64,000 bases of DNA from Adiantum capillus-veneris (taxonomy: Eukaryota > Streptophyta > Polypodiopsida > Polypodiales > Pteridaceae). The notes below the pieces were generated by a model. That model was not told the origin of the DNA, made no database searches, and worked only from the letters and a program-made list of their open reading frames with translations. The position numbers and the translations under genes were made by a program. Where the stretch lies: the NCBI GenBank assembly GCA_014529385.2, contig CM043947.1, forward strand, positions 123,392,891 to 123,456,890, read 5' to 3'. This document shows, piece by piece, positions 32,460 to 43,794 of this stretch; positions within the stretch are counted from its first letter, which is position 1; every line of letters starts with the position of its first letter.

Positions 32460-33497
32460 AAAACATGTAAGTTGTGTCAAAAGGCCGGCACTAGGTCACT
32501 TATGCCTGAACCACAGACACCTATTCTCTCATATGGCCCATTTGAAAAATGGGGTATCGATGCCATTGGGCCATTACCTAGGGCCAACTCAAGAAAATTC
32601 TACATTATCATGGGGGTCGACTACATGACTAGATGGGCAGAGGCTACAGCCACCACTAGAATCACAGCGGTAGAGGTAGCTAAATTTATCTACGAGCACA
32701 TATGCTGTAGGTTTGGCACACCTTTAGAGATCATCTATGATAGAGGGCCAGGTTTCAGAGCAGACTTGGTGGGAGAATTAATGCAGAAACTGGGCATTAC
32801 AAGGAGGCACTCTTCACCATATTACCCTCAATGTAATGGCCTAGTTGAAAAGGTAAATGGAATGGTTTCTAAAATTATTACCAAGCAGGTAAACAATCTT
32901 CCTGGAGACTGGGATAAGTATCTACTACCAACTTTATGGGCATACAGAACTTCATTTCGTACATCCTTGGGATTCACACCGTATCATCTAGTATTTGGTA
33001 AGGAAGCAATCTTGCCCATTGAAGTGCAACTACAAAGTCTCAGAGTAATGGCAAGCCAGCTTCAACAGCCCAACATGCATTTGAGAGATCACATCATCAA
33101 CTTGGAAAGACTGCAGCTGGACAGAGAAGAAGCAATAAATTATTATGCAGCACAAGCAGAGCATAGACGGCTTAGCTTTAACGAGCATCTCCGGAAAAAA
33201 GAATTGAATAAAGGAATGTTGGTGCTCCGCTACGACAATCCCTTCGACACGCGCAAGGATAAGAAACTTCTACTCCGATGGGAAGGTCCTTTCATCGTCA
33301 GGAAAAAGTATGCCAATGGAAGCTACCAGCTTATGGAGGCTGATGGAAAACTTCATAAAACCAGGGTAAATGGTTGGAGACTTAAACCTTATTTTCTTCG
33401 ATTTGACCAGGCTCCACCTATTAACATTCCAGATGAGGACACACCATCAGCCGCCACCTCCGACGATAATGATCAAACAGATGAGCTAGAGACATGA
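32460..33497 (+). CDS. Integrase core and C-terminal tail, element B
   Basis: Same frame as the preceding piece. CKLC completes the zinc domain. The catalytic core has Asp in WGIDAIGPLP, Asp in IIYDRGPGF and Glu in GLVEKVNG. The GPY-type tail (RWEGPFIV, YQLMEADGKLHKTRVNGWRLKPY) ends at 33497, 14 bases before the purine-rich tract (33511-33525). No chromodomain. Confidence 0.92.
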   Translation, partial: KTCKLCQKAGTRSLMPEPQTPILSYGPFEKWGIDAIGPLPRANSRKFYIIMGVDYMTRWAEATATTRITAVEVAKFIYEHICCRFGTPLEIIYDRGPGFRADLVGELMQKLGITRRHSSPYYPQCNGLVEKVNGMVSKIITKQVNNLPGDWDKYLLPTLWAYRTSFRTSLGFTPYHLVFGKEAILPIEVQLQSLRVMASQLQQPNMHLRDHIINLERLQLDREEAINYYAAQAEHRRLSFNEHLRKKELNKGMLVLRYDNPFDTRKDKKLLLRWEGPFIVRKKYANGSYQLMEADGKLHKTRVNGWRLKPYFLRFDQAPPINIPDEDTPSAATSDDNDQTDELET

Positions 33498-33525
33498 ATG
33501 CCTCTAGCCAAAAGTGGAGGGCTAA

Positions 33526-34854
33526 TGATGGGGGCTTTTCACAAGCCAAGCTCCCATACCCCTCTTCTCTCGTCCCCACCCCATGAAAACCCCCTCTTAG
33601 GGAGGGAGTGATAAAAGACATTAGAAAAAGTAAGAAAAAAATAAAGTATGATTATGTAAATATATGAGAAAGGTAAAATAGGCCACCTCATGCCTGCGGG
33701 GCAGCCCATCCCCACCTTGCCTCCTTTTTCTTCACTGTTGCCCCGCCGTGTGTTCCTTTTCCTCTCCTCCACTCAAAAGGTCAACCCTCTCTCTCTTCCC
33801 CTTGTCCTTTCTCCTTTCTCTCTCCTCTCAAGCTACCCCACCTCTCACCAATAATGCATTCTAACTCACCAATAATGCACCCTAACTCACATGCAACTTA
33901 CCCTATCTTCCAAAATAGTATACCCCACCCCCCCTTTCTCTCTCCTATCATATCCCATGACCCAAATACCCCCCCCTCTCTCTAAAGGGCGCCATGTCTC
34001 TTGTCTTGTAGCTAAATAACCTCCCCCACACTCACACACACTCAGTTTCACTAAAAAAAGGTGCCCACAGACCCATCCCCACCCGGTGGTTACCTGATTT
34101 TTCTTGTGTTCACACACATCTGCACACAGATTCACCTCTGAACACACTCCTCTCTCTCCCCTCTTGTAATTAATTTATTCTCCATGTCACCTGTCACTTT
34201 TTTTCATCAACCCATCTCTCTCTCTTAGTCTCTCTCTCATGAGACTGCTGTTCTGGCACATATACACACAGCCAGACAAGTGGGGCCCACAGTCGCATGG
34301 CCTATGTAGATAATGATTTCTTCATTTCTAAATTATAGAATTTCTCCCCCCCCTCCTCCCCTATATAAAGAGGGGTCACCATCACACAAAAACACACAAC
34401 ATCACCAAAGAACACACTATGCACTGTGTGTGCCTAGTGCACACACACACACACACACACCATCACCATCACCATCACCATCACCGCAATCACCATGCTT
34501 GTCTTGAGCATGACCTCTACACCCTTGGCTATGGAAGATGAAGGGCAACTAAATGAAGGATGATGGCCATAATCCTCGTGCGAGTCTTCGCCATCAACTC
34601 CCACCTATCCGCCATGTGCTCTACCACTCTCTCCCTTCTCATTCCCCTACCCTATGCTCCCCATTTCATCGCCTAATTCTCTAAATAAAGCTTGAGGTTT
34701 TGTGAGTATGTTTTCTTGCAATGTTTTGCCCATGTGAGGTGTGCGGAATCGCCACCTAGTCTTGTGTTTTGGAGTGAGCTTGTGTATGTGTGAAGGGTGT
34801 GCGGATTCGCCATCCTTTTGTGGTGCCTAAGTACTAAGCCGCTATACCCCCTCC

Positions 34855-34887
<33 letters not shown>

Positions 34888-35104
34888 ACTCACTTGATCT
34901 CATTCCCTTTCCTCTTCATCATTACTCCCAAGCATCCATCTCTCTTGGATGAAAACTTTTTTATGGTGGTGTGTTGTTTGCGTCCTAGCCGTTGAAGCTA
35001 GGTGATGCCCCCTGTTTGCTTTACCATGACAGGCTCGAAGCGCGCCATTTGGTCCCCGGTGTTTTAGAGGCCGTCGGGGTTCGGGGTTCGCTTTGCTCCC
35101 GTCA
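33526..35104 (+). repeat. 3' LTR of element B
   Basis: Starts TGATGGGGGC after the GGAGGGCTAA polypurine tract (33511-33525) and ends CTCCCGTCA. Aligns with 25839-27431 throughout, with about twenty substitutions and small length changes in C, CA and CT runs. Confidence 0.95.
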
Positions 35105-35504
35105 CCAGCTTACCGATTAATTACTATGCTACCTAGAGAGAGAAAATTTTAATAATCATGCACTAATCATTAATTAAGAGTGATGAATGGCTGATAATTC
35201 AGCTATGGGATGATGATTATATAATAGAATATGGTTAAGGAGAAATTAGAGAGTAGTTATAGAGAATTACGACTAGGAATAAGCATAATAGACGAGGAAT
35301 TTAGATGGTAATGAAAAAAATTTACAGAAGGGATTAATTAAACCGTGGTTACCGTGATTAAGGACTGATAATCTTCTCGATTCTCTGATCTAATCGAGCT
35401 TCTTGAGGCGAGAATTCGACAACACCTCTCTCCTTGGTTCTCCTTCAAAAGGTGTGTGACCGGCAGCACCTTCCCAGTGTGTGTACGTGTGTATGTGTGC
35501 ACTA

Positions 35505-35548
<44 letters not shown>

Positions 35549-36215
35549 TAGGCCTTTAAATAGGCTCCTACAGGCTGAAAATCGACCAGCCTTGCTAATT
35601 GCATCTGAAGGAGCACTCAGTCTCTGCATTGGCAAGTCCAGTTTCCCTACCTAGCAAGTGTTAGGTTGGCTTGGTTAACTGGCTCTGAGACTTAGTCACT
35701 GGCTTGGCAGCTTTCCCAGGACTCCCACAAAGACAAAAGGCACCCCCTAGCTGCTAAAGCTGATCCGGAGTGGCCTGGGACCTATTCCCACACAGTCCCG
35801 GGCTCGAGTGCCTCCCCGTTCAATTTTTGGAAAAATTGATTTTAGGCTAAAACGGGTCATACGAGTCGGATTTGATGCTGTAAATTGCTATACGGAGCTC
35901 TAACTAAGACGTGTTGGCCCGAGTACCTGCCATATTTAGCAGCCCCTTTGGTACGAAAATGCATTTTTTTCAAATTCGGGATACGGGTACAATTTTTTAA
36001 GCCGGTCAAAACTGGACAGGTCGGGTGACCAAAACTTACTATTTTTGGAAATTTTTTTACAAAAAATATTTTAGTTCACATTTCGAAGCTTTAAAACATT
36101 CTAAACATCATGGCACTGACAGAATTTGGAAAACTGCTAAAAATAGTAACTTATTCCATTATATTCAATTCATGGTACAAGGGTGCTCTTTTTGATCGGG
36201 GACAGAGACCTTACA

Positions 36216-36229
36216 ACCTCCCCAACGTG
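36216..36229 (-). other. Polypurine tract of element C
   Basis: On the minus strand CACGTTGGGGAGGT stands directly before the LTR start TGTAAGGTC, the position of the plus-strand primer. Confidence 0.75.
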
Positions 36230-36279
36230 AAAAATTTGAGATGTCCTCATCTCAAGAATGTGTTTGGGTAATCTTTTAT

Positions 36280-36912
36280 GAGCGTTGGTTCGTCCTCCCA
36301 AGTTGCATCTTCTTTAGGGTAATCCTTCCACTTTACCAGATATTCCGTGATAGTTCTGTTGCGTAACTTCCTTTCCCTTGTTTCCAGTATGTAGTAAGGT
36401 TGGAGCTCGAGAACTCCTTATGCTGGCATGACTATCTGATCTGAGTCCAAGAATTGATCAGGGTTAGGAATATAGGGTTTGAGTAAGCTGACGTGGAACA
36501 CATCATTAACCTTCAAGTTTGCAGGTAACTTTAGCTTCTATGCTTGATCACTCACAACCTTAATGATCTCGAATGGTCCACAATACATTGGGCTTAGCTT
36601 CTTATATCTGCCTAGTGATAAGTTGCTCTTATTTGGTCGGACTCGTAGAAAAACCTTATCTCCTTCTTTGAAAGTTCTTTCCGAACGGTTCTTATCTGCA
36701 TAGTGCTTTTGTCTATCCTGAGCGGCCTGAATGTCCTGTCGAATAGCTCTAGTATGTGCTCCCATATCTTCTAACATCTTCCTAGATGCTTCTACCCTAA
36801 TGGTTGGATCTGAGAAGTTCAGTGGTGCTAGACAGTCCTGTCCATAAAGAGCTTTGAAAGGTGACATTCCAATGCTTTTGTGTTCGCAAGAGTTATAATC
36901 ATACTCCACCAA
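36280..36912 (-). pseudogene. Integrase C-terminal part and chromodomain, element C
   Basis: The ORF 36912-36538 holds the end of the integrase core (GMSPFKALYGQ) and the GPY module (GDKVFLRVRP, YCGPFEIIKVV). After a TAG (CAG decay would explain it) the frame runs on through HVSLLKPYIP, another stop, and a chromodomain, ITEYLVKWKDYPKEDATWE, at about 36310-36365. Chromodomains of this kind bind methylated histone tails and steer integration to heterochromatin. The aromatic and Trp positions typical of functional chromodomains are partly kept. Confidence 0.82.
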
Positions 36913-37743
36913 AGGTAGATACTGTAACCACTTCTTTGGCTCTTGCGAACAATAGGCTCTGAGAATGTCCTCGATGACTTGATTAACCCTTTTAGTTTGC
37001 CCATTTTTCTGGGGATGATACGCTGTACTGAAAGCTAATTGTGACCCAACAGATTGGAAAAGAGAAGTTCAAAATTTTGATGTAAACTTGGCATCTCTAT
37101 CACTGACGATACGCTTGGGAAGACCATGTAGCCTAAAAATCTCCTTGATGAATACTCGACTAATATCTGAAGCAGTAAAGGTTGTCTTTACGGGTATTGG
37201 ATGAGCCACTTTTGTGAGCATATCAACAACCACGAAAACAGAATCATACCCTCCTGTATAAGGTAATCCTGTAACAAAATCCATACTAATGCATTCCCAT
37301 TTCATTTGGGGTATGTCAAGAGGTTGAAGTTGCCCTGGTAACTTGATCCTTTCGGCCTTTATCCGCTGACAAGAAAGACACTGCCTCACATAGAGAAGTA
37401 TGTCTCCTTTCATTCCAGTCCAAAAATAACTCCTCCTCACAGCATGAAGAGTCTTAGCATAGCCTGGATGTCCGGATGTAGGGCTATCGTGTGCTTCATA
37501 CAAAATGGCCTTCTTTAAGGCTGGATCTCTGGGTACACATAGTCTATGTCTGTAGTAAAGACATCCTCCCATAAGAGAGTAATCTTTAGCTTCAGGCATC
37601 TTATTCTGCTGGACTAGAGATACTATACGCTGGTAATCTGGATGAATTAAAGATGCTTCTTTGATTCTATCCCATAATAGGGTTATTTGGAATAGAGATA
37701 GCTCCGAGAAAGGATTTTCGGCTAAGACCATCTGCAACTCCAT
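36913..37743 (-). CDS. Integrase zinc domain and catalytic core, element C
   Basis: ORF 37743-37069: an N-terminal zinc domain (HPGYAKTLHAVRRSYFW, CLSCQR) and the first two catalytic Asp residues (SMDFVTGLPY, IVSDRDAKF). A TGA in FTSKF-stop stands where Trp is usual (TGG decay). In the following stretch the Glu of the D-D-E triad is Lys (HPQKNGQTKRVNQ, normally GQTERVNQ), a G-to-A change, so this copy could not integrate even if translated. Confidence 0.88.
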
Positions 37744-37764
37744 TTTCCTTCCCTGGTCTATACT

Positions 37765-39115
37765 TTATGTCAAGGTCATATCCTGTAATAGCTCTATCCA
37801 TCGTCGTTGTCGCATATTGAGAATAGGTTGAGTAAAAATCCATTTTAAGCTCTTGTGGTCTGTAACCAGCTGAAACTTGCGCCCAATAAGATAATGTCTC
37901 CATAACTTCAGCGTATGAATAACTGCTAAAAGTTCCAAATCATGAGTAGGATAATTCTTCTCATGATCTCTCAACTTTCGTGAAGTATACGCCACTGGTC
38001 TTCCTTCTTGAGTAAGAACTCCGCCCAGAGCAAATTTGCTAGCGTCGGTCGCTACTTCAAATTCCTTGCTAAAATCTGGAAGCTTTAAAATAGGAGCTGA
38101 GACCAAGAACTCTTTTAGTTTAGCAAAGCTAGACTCGTGCTCGGTCATCCATTCGATCCTCATTCCTTTCTTCAGGAGTTTCATCAAAGGTGCATCAATA
38201 CGTGCATAGTCCTTGACAAAAATCCTATACCATCCCGTTATTCCAAGAAATCCTCTTACTTCGCTGACAGTGGATGGTTGAGGCCAATCAACGATATCCT
38301 TGAATTTGTATGGGTCCACTGAAATCCCTTCAGTCGATATGAAAAATCCAAGATAGTTTACCTTTGGTGAGCAAAACGTGCACTTGCTCTCTTTAGTGTA
38401 AAGTTGGTGCTCCCGAAGAAGATCAAGTACTTTGCGAACATGTACTTCGTGATCTAACTTGTTCTTAGAATAGATCAGAATGTCATCAAAGAAAACCAAG
38501 ACAAAATCATCCAGGTAAGGTCTGAAAATATCCTGCATAAGTCGATTGAATCTTGCAGGAGCATTTGTTAGACCAAAAGACATTACTGTGAACTCGTAGT
38601 GCCCATACCTAGTGTTGAAATCTGTCTTTGGAGTATTTGATTCTTTGATTCTGATTTGGTAATATCCTTGTAAACATTTTGGCGTCGTGGAGCCTGTCCA
38701 AGAGTTCTTCAATCCTTGGAATTGGATACTTGTTCTTGACAGTTACCTGGTTCAGTCCACGGTAGTCTATGCATAACCTTAAGGTTCCATCCTTCTTCTT
38801 CTGAAAAAGAACTAGAGCACCCCAAGGAGAAGTACTGGGTCGAATGAATCCTTGCTCAATGAGTTGCCTAAGTTGTTCCTTGAGCTCGATGGCCTCTGGA
38901 AGTGACATCTTATAAGGTCTTTTTGAGATAGGTTCACATCCAGGGATAGTCTCAATCTCATGATCTACCTCTCTATGTGGCGGAAGATTCGTAAGGTCTT
39001 TAGGGAATACATTATCATACTCTCTCAACCAGTTTGGTCGAAGTGAGGTATCTGATTGGTCCACCTTGTTGAGTTTTACTGCATAAATTTGCTGACCCTT
39101 CCTTAGTCCCTTCAA
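37765..39115 (-). CDS. pol: Reverse transcriptase and RNase H, element C
   Basis: RT starts near 38990 ([31 protein letters not shown]) and is interrupted near 38680 by a short deletion in the region usually reading FTKIDL, which moves it to the frame of 38712-37765. The catalytic box is FFDDILIYS (near 38480). RNase H follows with the first Asp intact ([14 protein letters not shown]), Glu in HDLELLAV and Asp in LVTDHKSL, ending NGVADGLSRK. A single RNase H, as expected for a chromovirus. Confidence 0.92.
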
Positions 39116-39660
39116 AAGTCAGTTGGCCTTAACTAGAGTAGCCCTAGGTCTCCCATTTTCCCCTTGGATTAAGGCTTCATTACCCAAGTTATCTGTAAAG
39201 GTAAAATTCCCTTGTGAACAATATATGTGGGCCCTATTTTTCTTTAGCTAGTCCATCCCTAGTATCCCATCACAGAATCCTAAGGGTAGGGTTCTAAATT
39301 GGACAGAAGTTGGGTGTCCCCCTAAATCAAAGTCGATTTTTCCTGCAGGATGTTGAGATACTACTTCCTTGCCGTTTGCTAAATCTAAAACTAGCTTGCT
39401 TGTTGGATACTTATATAGATTTAGCTTCCTCATGCATCGGGGTGAATGAAATGAAAGAGTACTACCACAATCTATAAGGAAGTTAACTTGTTCACCTCTG
39501 AGAGATCCTGGCGTATAAATGACTCCGTATTGCTCGCAACCATTGGGATTATCAATTGCAGCATGTAGGGTTGCTCGCTTCACTGCTTCGTCACCCAAAG
39601 TTGGTTGTACCACTGTGGCATTCACTCTGGCGGTAGCTCCACGCCCTCGCCCTCTGTTTA
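39116..39660 (-). pseudogene. Protease region, element C
   Basis: ORF 39625-39248 carries the retropepsin active site as FLIDCGSTLSF (Cys in place of the usual Ser/Thr after Asp) and the FCDGILGMD end motif. A TAG follows where Trp is normal (GMDWL), and a TGA near 39120 (again TGG decay) precedes the RT region. The start is continuous with the basic end of gag (GRGRGATARVNATVV). Confidence 0.82.
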
Positions 39661-40686
39661 TCCTTCCTCGTCCTCCTGTTCCATTAGCTTAATCTGAACA
39701 AGAGGAATCATTGGGCAAAGAGGGCAAGGACAACTGCTTGGAATAATAGACCAGCCAGCCACGCATATGACCAGCTCCCTATTATGGCTACCACCACAGT
39801 CATGGAGTTCCCTAATGTTCGATGCTATGGTTGCGGTGAGCATGGACATTACAGATCCAATTGCCCCAGGAACATTCAGGCAACCAACTCCAATGCCACG
39901 CCCACGGGTATTCAAGGGTATGGCATTGGAGTTGGTTGCCTGAATGTTCCTGGGGCAATTGGATCTGTAATGTCCATGCTCACCGCAACCATAGCATCGA
40001 ACATCAGGGAACTCCATGGTTGTGGTGGTAGCCATAATAGGGAGCTGGTCATATGCTTGGTTGGTTGGTATGTTATTCCAAGCAGTTGTCCTTGCCCTCT
40101 TTGCCCAATGATTCCTCTTGTTCAGATTAACCTTTTGTACTTTGAGAGCTAGAGGTTTGGCCCTCAACAAGGTATCCTGTAGTGTTCTCGTCCTGAGAGC
40201 TTCCAACCGAGTATTCAAGGGATCGATTAGTCCTTGGAAGAACCTCGCCACCTGTTGTTCCAAGGTCATCTTAGGATCATATCTCCGAAGAGTGACAAAC
40301 TTTGCATAATATTCTTCGACAGATGAATTCAGCTGCCGAAGTGAAAATAATTCATTCATCCTCAAGGTTCTATAGGCAGGTGGTAAATAACGTCCCATTA
40401 TTGCAGCTTTGATGTCTTCCCAGGACTGGGAAGATTCCTTAATATCCATGTCCCTGCAATGTTGCTTCCACCATATCTTAAAATCGCCAGTCAAGCGGAA
40501 AATCGCAAGCATGGTCTGATTTACGGGTTGGGTCCCCGTAGCTTCAAAGTAGTCGTCCATGGCTTCCATCCACACTTCTGCGTCTCTCTCCACATTTGCC
40601 TCCTCTCCCTTAAATATCGGAGGTTGGGCTTGCTTAAGGAGGAGCTTCTTCTCTTGCGCTCCGGAGTACAGATCAATAGGCGGTGC
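39658..40686 (-). CDS. gag: Gag exon 2, element C
   Basis: Capsid and nucleocapsid region. The acceptor TTTCCTAG|GCACCG at 40687 opens a frame (APPIDLYSG) that runs without a stop into the capsid (IFKGEEANVERDAEVWMEAM, FKIWWKQH, YYAKFVTLRRYD) and a CCHC knuckle (CYGCGEHGHYRSNC). There is no good ATG at its head; the start is supplied by the LTR exon 42708-42568, joined in phase 0. Past the knuckle the reading frame enters an inverted duplication of itself (39691-40130), so the last 100 residues are antisense to the knuckle region and gag is cut off from pol. Confidence 0.8.
   Translation of the reverse strand, partial: APPIDLYSGAQEKKLLLKQAQPPIFKGEEANVERDAEVWMEAMDDYFEATGTQPVNQTMLAIFRLTGDFKIWWKQHCRDMDIKESSQSWEDIKAAIMGRYLPPAYRTLRMNELFSLRQLNSSVEEYYAKFVTLRRYDPKMTLEQQVARFFQGLIDPLNTRLEALRTRTLQDTLLRAKPLALKVQKVNLNKRNHWAKRARTTAWNNIPTNQAYDQLPIMATTTTMEFPDVRCYGCGEHGHYRSNCPRNIQATNSNAIPLNTRGRGIGVGCLNVPGAIGSVMSMLTATIASNIRELHDCGGSHNRELVICVAGWSIIPSSCPCPLCPMIPLVQIKLMEQEDEEG
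39691..40130. repeat. Large inverted repeat in the nucleocapsid region of element C
   Basis: Arms 39691-39899 and 39921-40130, about 209 bases each, nearly identical in opposite orientation, with a 21 base spacer. Both strands therefore code for the same zinc-knuckle segment. The transcript would fold into a long hairpin. Confidence 0.92.
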
Positions 40687-40699
40687 CTAGGAAATTCTT

Positions 40700-41470
40700 G
40701 ATACCATTACTTGGATTTCAAAATAGACACGAGACTTTAATAAAATTTCAAAATTCCACTTTATCAAGAGACAAAGATTCAGAGACAAAAAGCACTTTAT
40801 TGATGAAAATTTATTACAATCGAAACCCCTCAAGGTTTAGGATAACTGATGATCAGCTCATTACATGGCTTCATGGATTGCGTATGACATACGCCTAGGA
40901 GATGGTATTCACATGATGCACTACTTCGTTACTGAAATAGTTCCTGTACTCATTTTTAGTGGATAATAAACTAAGATATCAAGCTGAAATTCCTCTTTTG
41001 GTACTCCAAAGGTTTTGACTCTGTTTGCTGGGATCACATTGGTGATCTTCTCCAAGAGCCAGTCGTTGAGGGTTTGATAGGTGTCGTCTGAGACAGTTAG
41101 GTCCAATCGTGTAGGCACCAAGTAGAATATCTCCACCACCCTCAACTCTTCTCCCCAACGTATCTTCTTCAAATCGGTAGCCAGGCATCCTAGCTTCCGA
41201 GCTTGATGTAGTAAACCCCTCCTAGAAATGTCCAATCAAATTCCCATCCTTTATCAATGTGAGTGGAGTGTGGCATATGAGCCTTCATCAGTATCTCCAT
41301 GACATCTCGCCTGAACTGGTAAACTGCGGATCTTCGAGCTTGCTCATAAATAAGGTCAAACACTTGGAACTTCCGATATTCGAGCACGGGGTCTTCCTGC
41401 AACACCAATGCAAGGAATTCGGATCAACTACCTATATACTTTCAGTTCCTTATTTAAATATTCAAACCTA
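40700..41470. other. 5' leader of element C, no confident gene
   Basis: Lies between the primer site (41471-41483) and the gag acceptor (40687) on the minus strand. Short minus-strand ORFs (41235-40921, 41408-41190) are unlike known proteins. If gag is made from the LTR exon, this whole stretch is intron. Confidence 0.5.
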
Positions 41471-41483
41471 GGCTCTGATACCA
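41471..41483 (-). other. Primer-binding site of element C (initiator Met tRNA)
   Basis: The minus strand reads TGGTATCAGAGCC, the common plant primer site pairing with the 3' end of initiator methionine tRNA, two bases after the LTR end. Confidence 0.9.
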
Positions 41484-42567
41484 GGTGTGAGGTCCCACCC
41501 CGCCGTATCAACCAGCGGATTTGATGGTGAACCTGGTGGCCACTAGATCTATTGCGGAAGCAAACAAAATGGTTCACGGTTCGAGTAGCAGACTATCTCT
41601 CATCACAAAGTGAGTCGAATTCGAGCCTACTTGCAAGGAGATCTAGCTTCACCTTGCAGGGGAAGCATACTTAAACTCTCTAGCGATCCTAAGATCCACC
41701 TTCCAAGATGAGAGAAACCCCGAGAGCCTTTTTCCCCATGTTTCGGAGGCACGTACTCTCGAGATTTCAACCCTCTATGGGCAATGAGTATTATTAATAT
41801 CGAAGTAGGCAATGATGGGGACAGAGAGTTCCCGACCAATTGGGACCACCCATCTCGTAGGCATTGGCAACTTGCGCCAAGCCCCCACTTTCCACCCTCA
41901 CACTCACACTTCTTTGTGTGACCTAATTACTACCACAAAGTTTGTTCAACATAAACATTCCTTGTTTTAATTCCGAAGCACATTGTTCGTTAAGACAACC
42001 CTTCAACCAATATTGCAAACAACACCAAGACAGTATTCTAGTAAAACTTCTACTCAAACTTATTCATTAAAATTCCAATGTTCTGGAGGTACAACATCCC
42101 CCCTCCAGCAAGAGTTTACTCCTCCCGTTGTCACTTAGCTACCCATACAACTAGGTATGTCCACCGCATAGAAAGCACGTCATGGACACTCTCACCGCAT
42201 AGAAAGCAAGCCGTGGGTTCCCACCGTATAGAAAGCAAGTCGTGGGTATCCACCGCATAAAAAGAAAGTCGTGGATTCAAGAGCCCTTAACGAGGAACTC
42301 TGCCCCATGTGATTAGTAGGGGGTCCGAACTGATTCAACATTGGAAATAAAATGAATATGTCGAGCTAAATTTTCCCTAGCAGACATTCTTTCCTCTTGC
42401 AAACAACATACCCATCAATCATTTCCTTCCTACTTTAGAATTTAATGTACAATGAATTCAATGCCAAGGTTTCCGTCGGATTTCTCCAACATGTTTGGGG
42501 ATATGTTCATTCCTAGCTAAATGTGTGCAATGTTAAATTAAACAACTTGAATGAAATTGTGACCTAC

Positions 42568-42708
42568 CTCTTCCATTTCTTCGTCGATGGCCCGTGAGAT
42601 GGCCGGTATTTGCTCCTCCATGGGAGCTTTTCCCTTTCCATTGACATTGCTTGTTCCTGCCTCGCGGTCATGGGCACCACTGAAGCGAGTTCTCTTAACC
42701 GGAGCCAT
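42568..42708 (-). CDS. gag: LTR-borne first exon of gag, 5' LTR of element C
   Basis: ATG at 42708 opens 47 codons, MAPVKRTRF to DEEMEE, ending exactly at a consensus donor GAG|GTAGGT. Spliced to the acceptor at 40687 it continues in phase 0 with APPIDLYSG and the gag capsid, which otherwise has no start codon. The intron would remove the rest of the LTR, the primer site and the leader. The two LTR copies differ by substitutions only, with no indel in 141 bases, consistent with past selection on coding. Splicing is inferred, not observed. Confidence 0.65.
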
Positions 42709-43473
42709 TTACTCACTACTTTAAATAATTAGCTTGGAGAAAAAGCTAAGGTTCGCAAATGTCATAACAACCCAATAGATAGATTAGCAACACCAATTAA
42801 TCCCTCATATATGAGAGGTCTAGATTTTTCCATATAGGAATCATTATGGATTACACATAACCCTATGGGCTCTAAAGATAATTACTCGGCTTACATGATT
42901 AAGAATAATAGGATTTCACTAATGGAATTACCAGAGAGATGAATTTAGAACTATTAATCTCTTTCCTAGCAAATAGATGGTGCAGATTCACCTTATGCAT
43001 AGGTGTGAGGAAATTCAACTCTTAGAGACTTAACGACGGATTAATTTTTCCTTATTTACATCTTAATGCATAAGGGAAATGAATTTAATTTAGCTACAAT
43101 ATTAATGAATGATAGAAAGAGTGATTCTCATCAATCTACACAATTACCAGCTTACCGATTAATTACTATGCTACCTAGAGAGAGAAAATTCTAATAATCA
43201 TGCACTAATCATTAATTAAGAGTGATGAATGGCTGATAATTCAGCTATGGGATGATGATTATATAATAGAATATGGTTAAGGAAAAATTAGAGAGTAAGT
43301 ATGGAGAATTACGACTAGGAATAAGGATAATAGACGAGGAATTTAGATGGTAATGAAAATAATTTACAGAAGGCATTAATTAAACCGTGGTTACCGTGAT
43401 TAAGGGCTGATAATCTTCTGCATTCTCTGATCTAATCAAGATTCTTGAGACGAGAATTCGACAGCACCTCCCT

Positions 43474-43794
43474 GTAAAGAATGAGGATGCAAGAGAGCTA
43501 CACAAGACAAGCACAAAGCACACAGAGATGGAAAGCTTCTTCTTCTTGTTCACAGAAAAGAGAGTACAAAATGACTAAATGCTAAAGCTGAAAAGTAGCA
43601 CATATGTACATGCGGTCACTAAGTGTGAACTCGCTAGAAGCGTACTAGGCTAGCACTATATGTGTAGTCCAACTGTAGAATCACTGGTAGAGATCCTCCG
43701 TGTCGGTCACCTAACGCGCTAATGAGTAAATGCCGTAAGCGGCCAAGACCGGTAGTGGATGCCAGCTCAAGGTGTAGAGATCGACATCTCAACA
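43474..43794 (-). repeat. 3' LTR of copia element D
   Basis: 321 bases from TGTAAAGAATGAGG to CATCTCAACA, adjacent to the polypurine tract. Matches 48364-48685. Confidence 0.95.

Larger units (their letters stand above)
25839..35104 (+). mobile_element. Tat-type Ty3/gypsy retrotransposon B, complete, inserted in LTR of C
   Basis: Two LTRs (25839-27431 and 33526-35104) that differ at only about twenty sites, so it is the youngest element here by that measure. Flanks share CCAG (25835-25838 and 35105-35108). The other LTR of element C reads without a break across this point (43147-43154), which confirms the insertion. Internal order: primer site, leader ORF, gag, protease, RT, degenerate RNase H, second RNase H, integrase, polypurine tract. 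Despite near-identical LTRs the coding part has at least two frameshifts and several stops. Confidence 0.95.
24165..36215 (-). repeat. 3' LTR of element C, interrupted by element B
   Basis: 24165-25838 and 35105-36215 align end to end with the right LTR (41486-43473 plus 48686-49469). Element B lies between, with CCAG on both sides. The LTR has a GT/GA microsatellite at 35478-35549 and a 141 base reading frame with start codon and splice donor (25250-25390). It ends next to a polypurine tract at 36216-36229. Confidence 0.92.

Noticed and set aside
39784-40152. Plus-strand zinc-knuckle ORF as a separate gene
   Set aside because: It is the mirror image of the minus-strand gag knuckle, produced by the inverted duplication.
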